A DNA stretch of 64,000 bases from Mactra quadrangularis (taxonomy: Eukaryota; Mollusca; Bivalvia; Venerida; Mactridae), in contig CM046303.1 of NCBI GenBank assembly GCA_025267735.1, positions 69,393,034 through 69,457,033 on the forward strand. The letters run 5' to 3'. Below the pieces are notes generated by a model that did no database searches, had not been told where the DNA came from, and worked only from the letters and a program-made list of their open reading frames with translations. Below, piece by piece: positions 9,851 to 20,056 of the stretch (positions are counted from its first letter, which is position 1; each line of letters begins with the position of its first letter). Made by a program: the position numbers and the translations under genes.

Positions 9851-11310
9851 CATTTCACCTGATGAAATAAGTGCACTTTCATCTTCAATCTCGGCTTTAG
9901 CATTTTCTTCCATGAAATGAACACTAGTTGAATAATCACTGAATTTCTTCGGACATAAACTGCGATGATGTTTATTTCTTTCACCACAACAAACACACAG
10001 TTTATCTCTTTTACACTGATGTGAATAATGTCCAGGTTTTAAACAATTGAAACAACTGTTTCTAAGTTTCTGTTTACGTTCTTTGATAGAGCAATACACA
10101 GGGCATTCGTCACTCCAGTGTGTTTTTTCACAGAATCTACAAAGCTTAGAATAATCCATATTTCTTGAATAAGACGATGTATTCACTACAAGAGACTCAG
10201 TAGATTGAAGGGATTTATTTTTTAGCTCGACATTCTTGTTTGTTGAGTCACTTTTGTGGTTGTCAGAATAATTTTGGTCATCATTCAGTTCTTGGTTCGT
10301 TCCCTTATCAGCCTTGGCCTGAACATAATTATTAAGTCTTTCACGAAGCGTATTTATAGTCCACTTATTGTTAGCTCCATTCAACATTTCGAGTTGTAGT
10401 AAAACATCCTCGGGTAGTTTTGAACGAATGATAGTTATAAAGACATCTTGGTTGCTATCTTGCTTTAGAACTTCCAGACTTCTCAAGTGTCGTTCAACCA
10501 AATCCATGAATATCCTTAAACTAGCCGTGTTATTAGACGGAGCTTGAAGATTTATTAACTTATGATAATGAAGCTCAATGATTTGTTGCGTATTTCCAAA
10601 ACGATTTTGGAGAATTTCAATAGCTAATTCATAATTGTCATTAGAAAGTGATAAACCAAATTTAGCACTCATTGCGGATCCGAACAATTTGCTCTTCAAA
10701 TAATTGAATCTCTCAATGTTAGACAGAGATTTGTTACGATGCACTGTATTTTCAAATGTATCCCAAAACTCGACCCATTTTAGTTTATCTCCACCAAAGG
10801 AACATAATTCTAGTTTTGGTAACTTAACTGAAGAATTAGACACAGACAATTTTTCTCTTTTTTCTTGGCGATCAAAATAATCACTTTGTTGTTTCACCTG
10901 TAATGAGGCGATATTGCGCATTTCTTCCGCCATTGCTAACATATCTTGTCGAAACATTGCATGCTCACTCAACTAAGTATGCTTTGAATATTCTAACTTG
11001 CCTTTTAATGTGTCAACTCAAGAAAACATTCCATCGCGCTTGCACACATTTCACTATCATCATAGGCAACACTTTCAATAAATTGGGTTTCTTCGTCTGG
11101 AACAGCGGAAGCCAACTTATCAGACTGGGACTCAAGTTTATCACTGTATAACTTGAGTTTGTCCAAACAATTACTCATTTTGAGAATTTCATTTTCTGTA
11201 ATAAATTCTTCTAAATCTATTGAAAGTAATTCACGTGCACTCGATATTTCCTTTTCAAGAATATTTCTATACCTCGTTCTGACACCTTTAATATAAGCTA
11301 GATTCGCCAT
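9824..11310 (-). pseudogene. gag: BEL/Pao gag (DUF1759 capsid-like region plus zinc knuckles), broken
   Basis: The probable start is ATG at 11310 (MANLAYIKGVRTRYRN), the first codon after the leader, opening a 101-residue N-terminal piece that stops near 11005. The remainder is a second open frame of up to 382 residues, to 9824. Residues ~55-190 resemble DUF1759 (LPKLELCSFGGDKLKWVEFW, then a ...FNYLKSKL...A...G segment), typical of BEL/Pao Gag. Residues 278-340 contain three Cys/His knuckles: CRFCEKTHWSDEC, CFNCLKPGHYSHQC (canonical CX2CX4HX4C) and CVCCGERNKHHRSLC. These bind RNA in the particle. Between the two pieces are stops in the first frame, and the second frame has its own stop just upstream. 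So the gene is broken near 10975-11005. Confidence 0.88.
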
Positions 11311-11339
11311 TTTGATGCTGTAATTTCACTTTAAGGTAC

Positions 11340-12965
11340 GTTATTTATTTATTCCACTTCAACGATCCTTCATTCGTTCATCTTTATACACGCCCTTTTA
11401 TCCTACTTTTGCCTTATTCAACTTTATTTACTGCTTTATTCCACTTTATTTACTTCTTTATTCCATTTTATTTACTCCTTAATTCCACTTTATTTACTTT
11501 TTTATTCCATTTCATTTACTCCTTTATTTCACCTTAAGGTACGTTATTTATTTATTCCACTTCAACGATCCTTCATTCGTTCAACTTTATGCACGCCCTT
11601 TTATCCTACTTTAATACATTCCACTTTATTCACTGCTTTATTCCACTTTATTTACTTCTTTATTCCACTTTATTTACTTCTTTATTCCACTTTATTTACT
11701 TCTTTATTCCTCTTTATTTACTGCTTTATTCCACTTTATTCACTGCTTTATTCCACTTTATTTACTGCTTTATTTCACTTTATTCACTTCTTTATTCCTC
11801 TTTATTTACTTCTTTATTCCTCTTTATTTACTGCTTTATTCCACTTTATTCACTGCTTTATTCCTCTTTATTTACTGCTTTATTCCACTTTATTCACTGC
11901 TTTATTCCTCTTTATTTACTGCTTTATTCCACTTTATTCACTGCTTTATTCCTCTTTATTTACTGCTTTATTCCACTTTATTCACTGCTTTATTCCTCTT
12001 TATTTACTTCTTTATTCCTCTTTATTTACTGCTGTATTCCACTTTATTTACTGCTGTATTCCACTTTTTTCACTGCTTTATTCCACTTTATTTACTGCTT
12101 TATTCCTCTTTATTCACTTATTTATTTCACTTTATTCACTTCTTTATTCCTCTTTATTCACTTCTTTATTCCTCTTTATTCACTTCTTTATTTCACTTTA
12201 TTTACTGCTTTATTCCTCTTTATTCACTTCTTTATTCCTCTTTATTCACTTCTTTATTCCTCTTTATTCACTTCTTTATTCCTCTTTATTCACTTCTTTA
12301 TTTCACTTTATTTACTGCTTTATTCCTCTTTATTCACTTCTTTATTCCTCTTTATTCACTTCTTTATTCCTCTTTATTCACTTCTTTATTCCTCTTTATT
12401 CACTTCTTTATTCCTCTTTATTCACTTCTTTATTTCACTTTATTTACTGCTTTATTCCTCTTTATTCACTTCTTTATTCCTCTTTATTCACTTCTTTATT
12501 CCACTTTATTCACTTCTTTATTCCACTTTATTTACTGCTTTATTCCTCTTTATTCACTTCTTTATTTCACTTTATTTACTGCTTTATTCCTCTTTATTTA
12601 CTTCTTTATTTCACTTTATTTACTTCTTTATTTCACTTTATTTACTGCTTTATTCCTCTTTATTCACTTCTTTATTTCACTTTATTTACTGCTTTATTCC
12701 TCTTTATTTACTGCTTTATTCCTCTTTATTTACTTCTTTATTTCACTTTTTTTACTGCTTTATTCCTCTTTATTCACTTCTTTATTTCACTTTATTTACT
12801 GCTTTATTCCTCTTTTTTACTTCTTTATTTCACTTTATTTACGGCTTTATTCCTCTTTATTCACTTCTTTATTTCACTTTATTTACTGCTTTATTCCTCT
12901 TTATTCACTTCTTTATTCCTCTTTATTTACTTCTTTATATACTTCTTCTTTATTTATTTCACACA
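11340..12965. repeat. 22-bp tandem array forming the leader of the BEL/Pao element
   Basis: About 70 units of 22 bp, of the form TTTATTCCACTTTATTTACT followed by GC or TC, fill almost all of the interval between the 5' LTR and gag. The 22-bp period produces 66-bp (22-residue) open repeats on the plus strand, giving a 467-residue frame with no start context or domain. That frame is an artefact of the repeat. A non-repetitive ~70-bp piece starting near 11332 is duplicated near 11533. Adjacent units alternate between CCACTT, CCTCTT and TTCACTT variants. Confidence 0.93.
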
Positions 12966-13049
12966 ACATTATTTATTTCCATCTTGACTTAGACACAATC
13001 ATTAAGTCTTCGAAAACATTATCACTTTATTTAAAGGTCCAGGGTGCTA

Positions 13050-13067
13050 GTCCCGGGTTCCGGCGCC
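13050..13067 (-). other. Primer-binding site of the BEL/Pao element
   Basis: In element sense TGGCGCCGGAACCCGGGA begins six bases after the 5' LTR. It starts with TGG, complementary to a tRNA CCA end, and extends into a plausible T-arm complement. Which tRNA it matches was not determined. Confidence 0.7.
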
Positions 13068-13073
13068 AAACAA

Positions 13074-13466
13074 TGTGGCGAGCTTCTTTAAATTGTAAAA
13101 ATCCAAACAAATCCACCACATCGGAGATTTTAAATTCAAGACAAACAAACTTTCCAATTTACTTAAATTTAATTCCATACTTTGTAAATATAATGCATAG
13201 TACAACATACATGTTAACAACACAAAAAACTTAATAAATCTGAACTCCTGGCTACAAAAAACCGGAGTTTATATAGTACTTTGAGCTCCGCCGGAGCACG
13301 GATTAAAGTAGGCTCCGTCGGAGCCAAGTTAATAGGACTCCACCGGAGCAAATTAAAGGACTCTGTCGGAGCAAAATTAATATATATGTTTATTTAGTTA
13401 TATGAGCTCCGCCATAGGAATAACACAAAGCTCTACTGGAGCTAAGTTCATCGTGAATTCACGACA
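13074..13466 (-). repeat. 5' LTR of the BEL/Pao element
   Basis: 393 bp, same ends and same GCTCCG/CGGAGC motif cluster as the other LTR. Seen differences include GAGC for GAAC near the right end in element sense, CATAC for CGTAC, TCCACC for TCCGCC and CATCG for CATCT. By position and element orientation it would have been the promoter. Confidence 0.93.
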
Positions 13467-14268
13467 GACACACCAGCATAGGTATGTTTTGAATTACTAG
13501 CTAGTAGATGGGTATTCAACTTGTAGTTCGACCCGGACTTACAAGCAGAAGTATTTTTTGAATTACTAGCTAGTAGATGGGTATACTTGTTGTTGTTCGG
13601 CCCGAACACACCAGCATAGATATTTTTTGAATTACTAGCTAGCAGTTGGGTATTCAACTTGTAGCTCGACCCGGACTCACCAGCATAGGTATTTTTTGAA
13701 TTAGTAGCTAGTAGTTGGGTATTCAACTTGTAGTTCGGCCCGGACACACCAGCATAGGTATTTTTTGATTTACTAGCTAGTTGTTGGGTATATAAGTTGT
13801 AGCTCGACCCGGACTCAACAGCATACGTATTTTTTGAATTACTAGCTAGTAGTTGGGTATTCAACTTGTAGTTCGACCCGGACTCACCAGCATAGTTATT
13901 TTTTGAATTACTAGCTAGCAGTTGGGTATTTAAGTTGTAGTTCGGCCTGGACACACCAGCATAGGTATTTTTTGAACTACTAGCTAGTAGTTGGGTATTC
14001 AACTTGTAGTTCGGCCCATGTACTTTAGCATAGGATTGTTTGAACTACTAGCTAGTTGTTGGGTATTCAACTTGTAAGTCACATAAAATACATCAACATA
14101 CGTTATAATTGAATTACTAGCTAGTAGTGGGGTATACAACTTGTAGTTCGATCCGGACACACCAGCATTATGTATTTTTGAACTACTAGCTAGTAGATAG
14201 GTATTCAACTTGTAGTTCGACACAGATACACCAGCAAATGTATCTTTTGAATTACTAGCTAGTATGCA
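13467..14268. repeat. 69-bp satellite array, right part (about 11-12 units)
   Basis: Continuation of 7706-8125 after the LTR element. Each unit again holds the TACTAGCTAGTA palindrome. The minus-strand frame is open over 184 residues, then shifts once near 14000. Some units differ by small indels around the palindrome. Confidence 0.9.
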
Positions 14269-14334
14269 TGCTACTAATGTATGTGAAGACAGCAGTAACA
14301 ACAGAACAGCAGTAATGATTTTATGTTAAAAGCA

Positions 14335-14745
14335 TATGTGTAAATTTACGCACTTCAGAGTCTGTTTTTTGTCATTCTGCCTGGTTCGTAAATTTTCACA
14401 CTTAGAAATTTATAATTTTCACCTATATGGCAAGTGCGTAAATTTACGCACTTCAGAATATAGATTTTTCAAATTTTGCCTAGTGCGTAAATTTAAACAC
14501 TCTAAAATGTATGATTTTCTTCTTTTGGCATGTGCGTACTTGTACGCACTTCAGAGTATGGATTTTATGCGTACATTTACGCTCTGTAGAAGTTATGATG
14601 TTTTCCTTTTTGTCTAGTGCAAAATTAACTCACTTCACAATATATGATTTTCTCCTTTTAGCATGTGTGTAGATTTGCGCACTTCAGAATATGGGTTTTT
14701 CACATTCCGCCTAGTGCGTACGCACTTCATAATTCATGATTTTCT
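14335..14745. repeat. Degenerate ~47-bp tandem repeat with GTGCGTAAATTTACGCAC palindrome (array 1)
   Basis: About eight diverged units. Each pairs an 18-bp palindrome GTGCGTAAATTTACGCAC, often decayed, with a spacer. Spacers alternate between a TTCTCCTTTTGGCA type and a TTTTCACATTCTGCCTAG type, suggesting a ~95-bp dimer. Arrays 16290-16835 and 18101-18300 are the same family. Confidence 0.8.
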
Positions 14746-15128
14746 CCTTCCAATCTCCGTAAACAGATATCCTGTAGAGTATTGTCGTACAGGATCTCTA
14801 CTGTCTCCGTGGAAGGTCATGTCGAGATGAACTTTGTGTCGACCAATCAATGCGGAGCTTTCATCTAGACGAAAACACTATTAATCACATTTTGATTTCG
14901 TAATTTGTATTTTTAGACCAAGGTTTGCATGCTATATCAGCGGTATTATTCACAGTCTGCGATTGGGCGACTCATTTCAAATTGCGTGACGTAGACGATG
15001 TAAACAAGTTACGTATCATAACAATTTCGTCATGGATATTATGATGAGATAAGGTCACCTGAACGTGACCTTCGTTTGAAATAGGCCAGATCTAAATTAG
15101 CGAGTAAGCGAGCAGAAATTTAATATCT
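14746..15128. other. No recognised feature
   Basis: Unique-looking sequence between the palindrome array and the next TIR element. I see no gene or repeat. Confidence 0.45.
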
Positions 15129-16275
15129 GGGGCCACTTTCACGAAACAACTTAAGTTCATTTTTAAACTTAAGTTGTCGCTTAAGTCTAGTTTTTATCTT
15201 ATCAATGTTTCACAAAACACTTAATTCGATTTTGAAACATAAACTTAAGACAAAACTTAAGTCACCCAGAGAGGTGACTTAAGTCTAAAATAAGTGACTT
15301 AAGTCAGATATTTCAATATGGCTGCGCCCAATGTTTTAATTCGAAGATGTCTTTGAGTAGGCCACGAATAATTAGAATATATTTAACCCCTTAGAAGTGT
15401 ATGACGACCAATACTTAATAAATATGTACAGGTTATCCAGACCAGCAAGTTACTGCAAGATCACTTAGTGTGACCTACAAGCAGGTCACATAGTTTGCCA
15501 GTTAACATGAAAGTTCTTGTTTCATTTAAGTTCTATGCTACTGGCAGTTATAATATAATTCAAATTGACTCATATTTAGAATAAATGGCATCCAAATACA
15601 TATATGCATCACTATTTCTATGTAGAGGCGAATGAATAAAAATACATGTAAAGACGGCTAAATCAATTCGACAACAAAATTGAGCTTTAAATACAAATTA
15701 AAAGCAAACACATTAAATTATGTATCAGTGAATTTTAAAAAAGCAACGAAATGCAGAATTTAAATAATAAAATATTGATTAACCTTTTCAGTGATAGCTT
15801 CGCAAATCCTGTCATTTGGCTGCTTTCTAATAATAATCCATGAAAGCTTTGTCTGCAGGGTGATTTTGTTTTGTTTTCAAACTCTACATGTATTACATCA
15901 ACCTCTGTTTAATGAAGTTTCGTTCACTGCCAGTGCTTGTACAAGGATAGCACGAGGACATAGTGTATTGATAATTAATGTGTTTGTGTAATGTGTATAT
16001 CAGTCATTGCTAAAAGATTGTACATGTCTCACATCATACTATTGATGATTTACACACTCCCGGTTTAAAATTGACAGATTTAACAACGTAGCTATGAAAC
16101 ATTGATATAGTCAAAACTTAAGACCAGACTTAGGTCAGGAACAGCTAAGATTGTCTTAAGTTTTTTCGAGAAACTGACTGAGTAAAAACTTAAGTCCATC
16201 ATAACTTTTAACTTAAGTTCAGACTTAAGTCTTGACTTACGAAAAAAAATAAGATTTTTTTGTGAAAGTGGTCCC
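15129..16275. mobile_element. 1.15-kb TIR element with GGGGCCACTTTCAC ends and ACTTAAGT-rich arms
   Basis: The left end GGGGCCACTTTCACGAAAC and the right end (inverted) GGGACCACTTTCACAAAA define the termini. Both subterminal ~180-bp regions are studded with the self-complementary word ACTTAAGT and variants. A second, shorter copy starts at 25989. No transposase frame is present; the largest interior frame is 66 residues without motifs. A target duplication is not obvious. Family unassigned; GGGGCC-type ends occur in several cut-and-paste superfamilies. Confidence 0.75.
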
Positions 16276-16289
16276 GGGTTTTAATTTAA

Positions 16290-16835
16290 AGATTGTTCTC
16301 CTTTTGGAATGTTCGTAAATTTACGCACTTCAGAATATTGATTTTTCACATTCTGCCTAGTGCGTAAATTTACACACTGTAGAATTTAAAATTTTCTCCC
16401 TTTGGCTTAAGCGTAAATTTACGCACTTCAGATATGGCTTTTTTATTTTTTGCCTAGTGCAAAATTTATGCACTTTAGAATTTATGATTTTATCCTTTTG
16501 CATGTGCGTAAATTTACGCACTTAAGAATTTGGATTTTTCACAAATGGCGTGTGCGTAAATTAACGTACTCTATATTTTTTTCTCTTTTTTGAATGTGCG
16601 TAAATTGGCATGTGTGTAGATTTACACACTAAGAATATCGATTTTTCAAATTCTGCCTTGTGCGTAAATTTACGCACTTCAGAATTTATGATTTTCTCCT
16701 TTTGGCAAGTACGTAAATTTACGCACTTCATAATATGTTTTTTTTACTTTTTGCCTAGTGCAAAACTTATGCACTTCCGAATTTATGATGTTATCCTTTT
16801 GGCTAGTGCGTAAATTAACGTACTTAACGTATAAA
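16290..16835. repeat. Palindrome-bearing ~47-bp tandem repeat (array 2)
   Basis: Same family as 14335-14745, with many intact GCGTAAATTTACGC cores and the same alternating spacers. Its right part (from 16634) belongs to the 0.7-kb direct repeat that is copied again at 18101. Confidence 0.8.
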
Positions 16836-17341
16836 ACGTATGAACATTTTCGATTACGAGACTTATTGAGTTCATAGGTACAATACAACACATTTACTTA
16901 ATTAAACTTCACTTCTGAATATTATATGTAATGAAAGAGAAATGACTATACTCTGCATCAAATTATACAATGTTCTTGCGCTCTGTCAACATGAAAATCA
17001 TAAAAAATCTTTATAATAAATAACCTTTTTGTGACTTTTTGTATCAATGTTTACAACTAATTCTATATCCACGTATTCGTCCAAACATTAAAATGAAACC
17101 ACTCTGCTGGATTCTATCTGGTTCTATCTGTACCATAGATTGGCTCTATCTGTACTTTTAATTTGGAGAATTCAAACATTCAACTTCTCAGTCAACTCAC
17201 AAACATCCTATGTATGCCTGTTTATTGTCAGTAAAATGTGTAATTTCATGTTTAGCTTCACTCTCATTAACGCATTATCATTTTACACACTATTAAATTA
17301 AGGTGATGTCGACAACAACGCTGTGAACAGTTATGAGTATT
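16634..17341. repeat. Direct repeat R1 (~708 bp)
   Basis: From AATATCGATTTTTC to GTTATGAGTATT, this block is repeated at 18101-18810 with very few differences: a two-base T-run change and a handful of substitutions. It includes the end of the palindrome array and ~500 bp of otherwise unique sequence. Confidence 0.92.
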
Positions 17342-17399
17342 AACAATCTGCTAATATTATTACATCAAAGTCGATTTAATTGTAAAAAATTTGCAAGAA

Positions 17400-18100
17400 T
17401 AATACAACAATCCGCTGTACTGTCAAAAATTCTAACAGTAAGGGTTTTCTGTTGTTACTGTTGTACTGCCGAAAATTCTAACAGTAGGGGTTTACTGTTG
17501 TACTGCTGTATTGTTGAAAATTCTAATAGTAAGGGTTTACTGTTGTACTGTTGTATTGTTGAAAATTCTAACAGTAAGGATTTACTGTTGTAAAGCTGAA
17601 ATGATGAAAATTCTAACAGTAAGGGTTTACTGTTGTACTGCTAAACTGATGAAAATTCTCACAGTAAGGGTTTACTGTTGTACTGCTGAACTGATGAAAA
17701 TTCTAACAGTAAGGGTTTATTGTCGACTGCTGAACTGATGAAAATTCTAACAGTAAGGGTTAACTGTTGTACTGCTGTACTGATGAAAATTCTAACAGTA
17801 AGGATTTACTGTTGTACTGCTGAACTGATAAAAATTCTAATAGTAAGGATTTACTGTTGTACTGCTGAACTAATGAAAATTGTAACAGTAAGGGTTTACT
17901 GTTGTACTGCTGAACTGATGAAAATTCTAACAGTAAGGGTTTACTGTTGTACTGCTGAACTGATGAAAATTCTAACAGTAAGGGTTTACTGTTGTACTGC
18001 TGAACTGATGAAAATTCTAACAATAAGGGTTTACGGTTGTACTGCTGAACTGATGAAAATTCTAATAGTAAGGATTTACTGTTGTACTGCTGTACTGATG
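17400..18100. repeat. 45-bp minisatellite (about 15 units) between R1 and R2
   Basis: The unit reads GATGAAAATTCTAACAGTAA, then GGGTTTACTGTTGTACTGCT and GAACT. Each unit can form a small hairpin, because AACAGTAA pairs with TTACTGTT across a short loop. The period is a multiple of 3, so both strands stay open (15-residue repeats such as LMKILTVRVYCCTAE). These are not evidence of a gene. Confidence 0.92.
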
Positions 18101-18810
18101 AATATCATTTTTTCAAATTCTGCCTTGTGCGTAAATTTACGCACTTCAGAATTTATGATTTTCTCCTTTTGGCAAGTACGTAAATTTACGCACTTCATAA
18201 TATGTTTTTTTTTTACTTTTTGCCTAGTGCAAAACTTATGCACTTCCGAATTTATGATGTTATCCTTTTGGCTAGTGCGTAAATTAACGTACTTAACGTA
18301 TAAAACGTATGAACATTTTCGATTACGAGACTTATTGAGTTCATAGGTACAATACAACACATTTACTTAATTTAACTTCACTTCTGAATATTATATGTAA
18401 TGAAAGAGAAATGACTATACTCTGCTTCAAATTATACAATGTTCTTGCGCTCTGTCAACATGAAAATCATAAAAAATCTTTATAATAAATAACCTTTTTG
18501 TGACTTTTTGTATCAATGTTTACAACTAATTCTATATCCACGTATTCGTCCAAACATTAAAATGAAACCACTCTGCTGGATTCTATCTGGTTCTATCTGT
18601 ACCATAGATTGGCTCTATCTGTACTTTTAATTTGGAGAATTCAAACATTCAACTTCTCAGTAAACTCACAAACATCCTAGGTCTGCCTGTTTATTGTCAG
18701 TAAAATGTGTAATTTCATGTTTAGCTTCACTCTCATTAACGCATTATCATTTTACACACTATTAAATTAAGGTGATGTCGACAACAACGCTGTGAACAGT
18801 TATGAGTATT
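18101..18810. repeat. Direct repeat R2 (~710 bp)
   Basis: Near-identical to R1 at 16634-17341. The ends are not TG...CA, and there are no primer-binding or polypurine sites inside, so R1/R2 are not the LTRs of a retrotransposon. Confidence 0.92.
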
Positions 18811-19990
18811 GATTTATCCTTATCCACTTAACATTGTATTCAATGTTCTTGTTTAGACGTGTACGTACTACCATAGTAACTTGATCACGTGCAACTAACT
18901 AGATACATATATTTTCAATATACACTTAATATAATTGTTAAATTTTTGATTATTAAATATCAATAATTAGAATTAAGTATATGTATTGATTAAATGTTTA
19001 TATTACGATTGTAATTTATTATGTACTATGATATTATGTAAATGTATATAATTATGTTCATGGCGATGGGCCTCTAAGGCTTAAGCCTAAAATAAAATTT
19101 ATGTTATGTTATCTATATTTAAGCAGATGAATTGCGGTTCTTAATAAAAATGCTAAAACGGAATTAACAATGATATTTCATGTATTGGGTGTTGACAACA
19201 AGACTGCTTGATACTGTCATAAAGTGTTAACACGGGGACTATTTATTCACGCATTGGGTTAACCTAACTACATACCGTTGTACTGAATCTGATTGCGCAT
19301 GTCCGTCGAACGTCTAAGTTCGCGACGTTTGTGATGCGTTTCAAAATATGTCGCTTTACTAAGACCTGAACTGCATACGCAATCCATGTCAAAAATTGTA
19401 TTTACAAAGTTTCAACATTTCACACTAATCAACTGAGCATTATATAAAAAAAAAACAACAACAAACAAATAAAACAGATTAACAATATAATTTACAATCA
19501 ATGCGCACAATCAACTTAGTATGCTATTCTTCAGAACAAGTCCATTACTGTGACACATTTTATTGCAAAGTTTTACGCGTAAGAATTGTGCTATAAATTA
19601 GACCCTGATTTTTCTATCAAAATGTAGATCAAAATGGAAAAATAAAACAAATTATAAAAAATATTAAAACAGATCAGTAGTCCAGTGTTCTACTAGCTTA
19701 GCTAACTTAGCTTTCAATGACACAGCCTTTGTTTCTGAGGTTTACTAGCATAGGACTCAAATTCAGATAATGACTGAAAACATCGTGCAAGTCATTATGC
19801 TCTCAAAACAACAAAAAGTTTGGCTTATTAATAGAGAAAAAGCTTCATATCCAAGGCAAGGTACTGATTAAAATCTAACAAGAGTGGTAAATAATTAGAA
19901 TAATAGTTATTATCCTTCGAAACAGAATAAAACGATCGCTTTTTAGACGGATTTTTCAACGAAAAAATTCGGCTAATAGTTTGGCGAACA
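18811..19990. other. Non-coding; possible LINE 3' tail near 19060-19115
   Basis: No gene. Around 19060-19115, GGCCTCTAAGGCTTAAGCC is followed by AATAAAATTTATGTTATGTT. A short-repeat tail after an AATAAA-type signal is typical of the 3' end of some non-LTR retrotransposons. The rest shows nothing recognisable. Confidence 0.35.
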
Positions 19991-20056
19991 CGGGCGGGCG
20001 GGCGGGAGGGCGGGCGGGTTGGCGGGCGGTCGGGCGGGCGGGCGGGCGGGCGGGCG
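19991..20056 (+). repeat. G-rich (CGGG)n tract with G-quadruplex potential
   Basis: About 66 bases of CGGG repeats with a few variants, giving more than a dozen GGG runs with one- to three-base loops on the plus strand. It is an isolated GC island in AT-rich DNA. On the minus strand it yields a run of Pro/Ala/Arg codons that is not a real protein. It abuts the first unit of the 156-bp array. Confidence 0.9.

Larger units (their letters stand above)
8126..13466 (-). mobile_element. BEL/Pao LTR retrotransposon, internally deleted, inserted in the 69-bp satellite
   Basis: This is a complete insertion of about 5,341 bp on the minus strand. Two 393-bp LTRs begin TGTCGTG and end CGCCACA in element sense. 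They are flanked by a 5-bp target duplication, GACAC (8121-8125 and 13467-13471). In element order: 5' LTR (13074-13466), primer-binding site, a 1.6-kb tandem-repeat leader, gag with zinc knuckles, a BEL/Pao-type protease, the beginning of reverse transcriptase, a 0.4-kb tail, polypurine tract, 3' LTR. RNase H, integrase and most of reverse transcriptase are missing. The coding part changes frame at least twice, so it cannot move on its own. The LTRs differ at only about six positions that I could see, so insertion was fairly recent. Confidence 0.93.

Noticed and set aside
11589..12992. 467-residue plus-strand open frame rich in Leu/Phe/Tyr, looking like a membrane protein
   Set aside because: It is a direct translation of a 22-bp tandem repeat, antisense to the retrotransposon leader. 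The repeat alone explains both length and hydrophobicity.
13448..14301. Minus-strand 23-residue repeat protein (NYKLNTQLLASNSK type)
   Set aside because: The 69-bp satellite period keeps a frame open automatically. The frame runs into the LTR and is interrupted once. No start context or signal peptide belonging to the array.
17720..18346. 208-residue plus-strand frame
   Set aside because: Translation of the 45-bp minisatellite running into repeat R2.
16634..18810. R1/R2 as LTRs of a retrotransposon
   Set aside because: Ends are not TG...CA, no primer-binding or polypurine site, no coding interior, and R contains part of a neighbouring tandem array.
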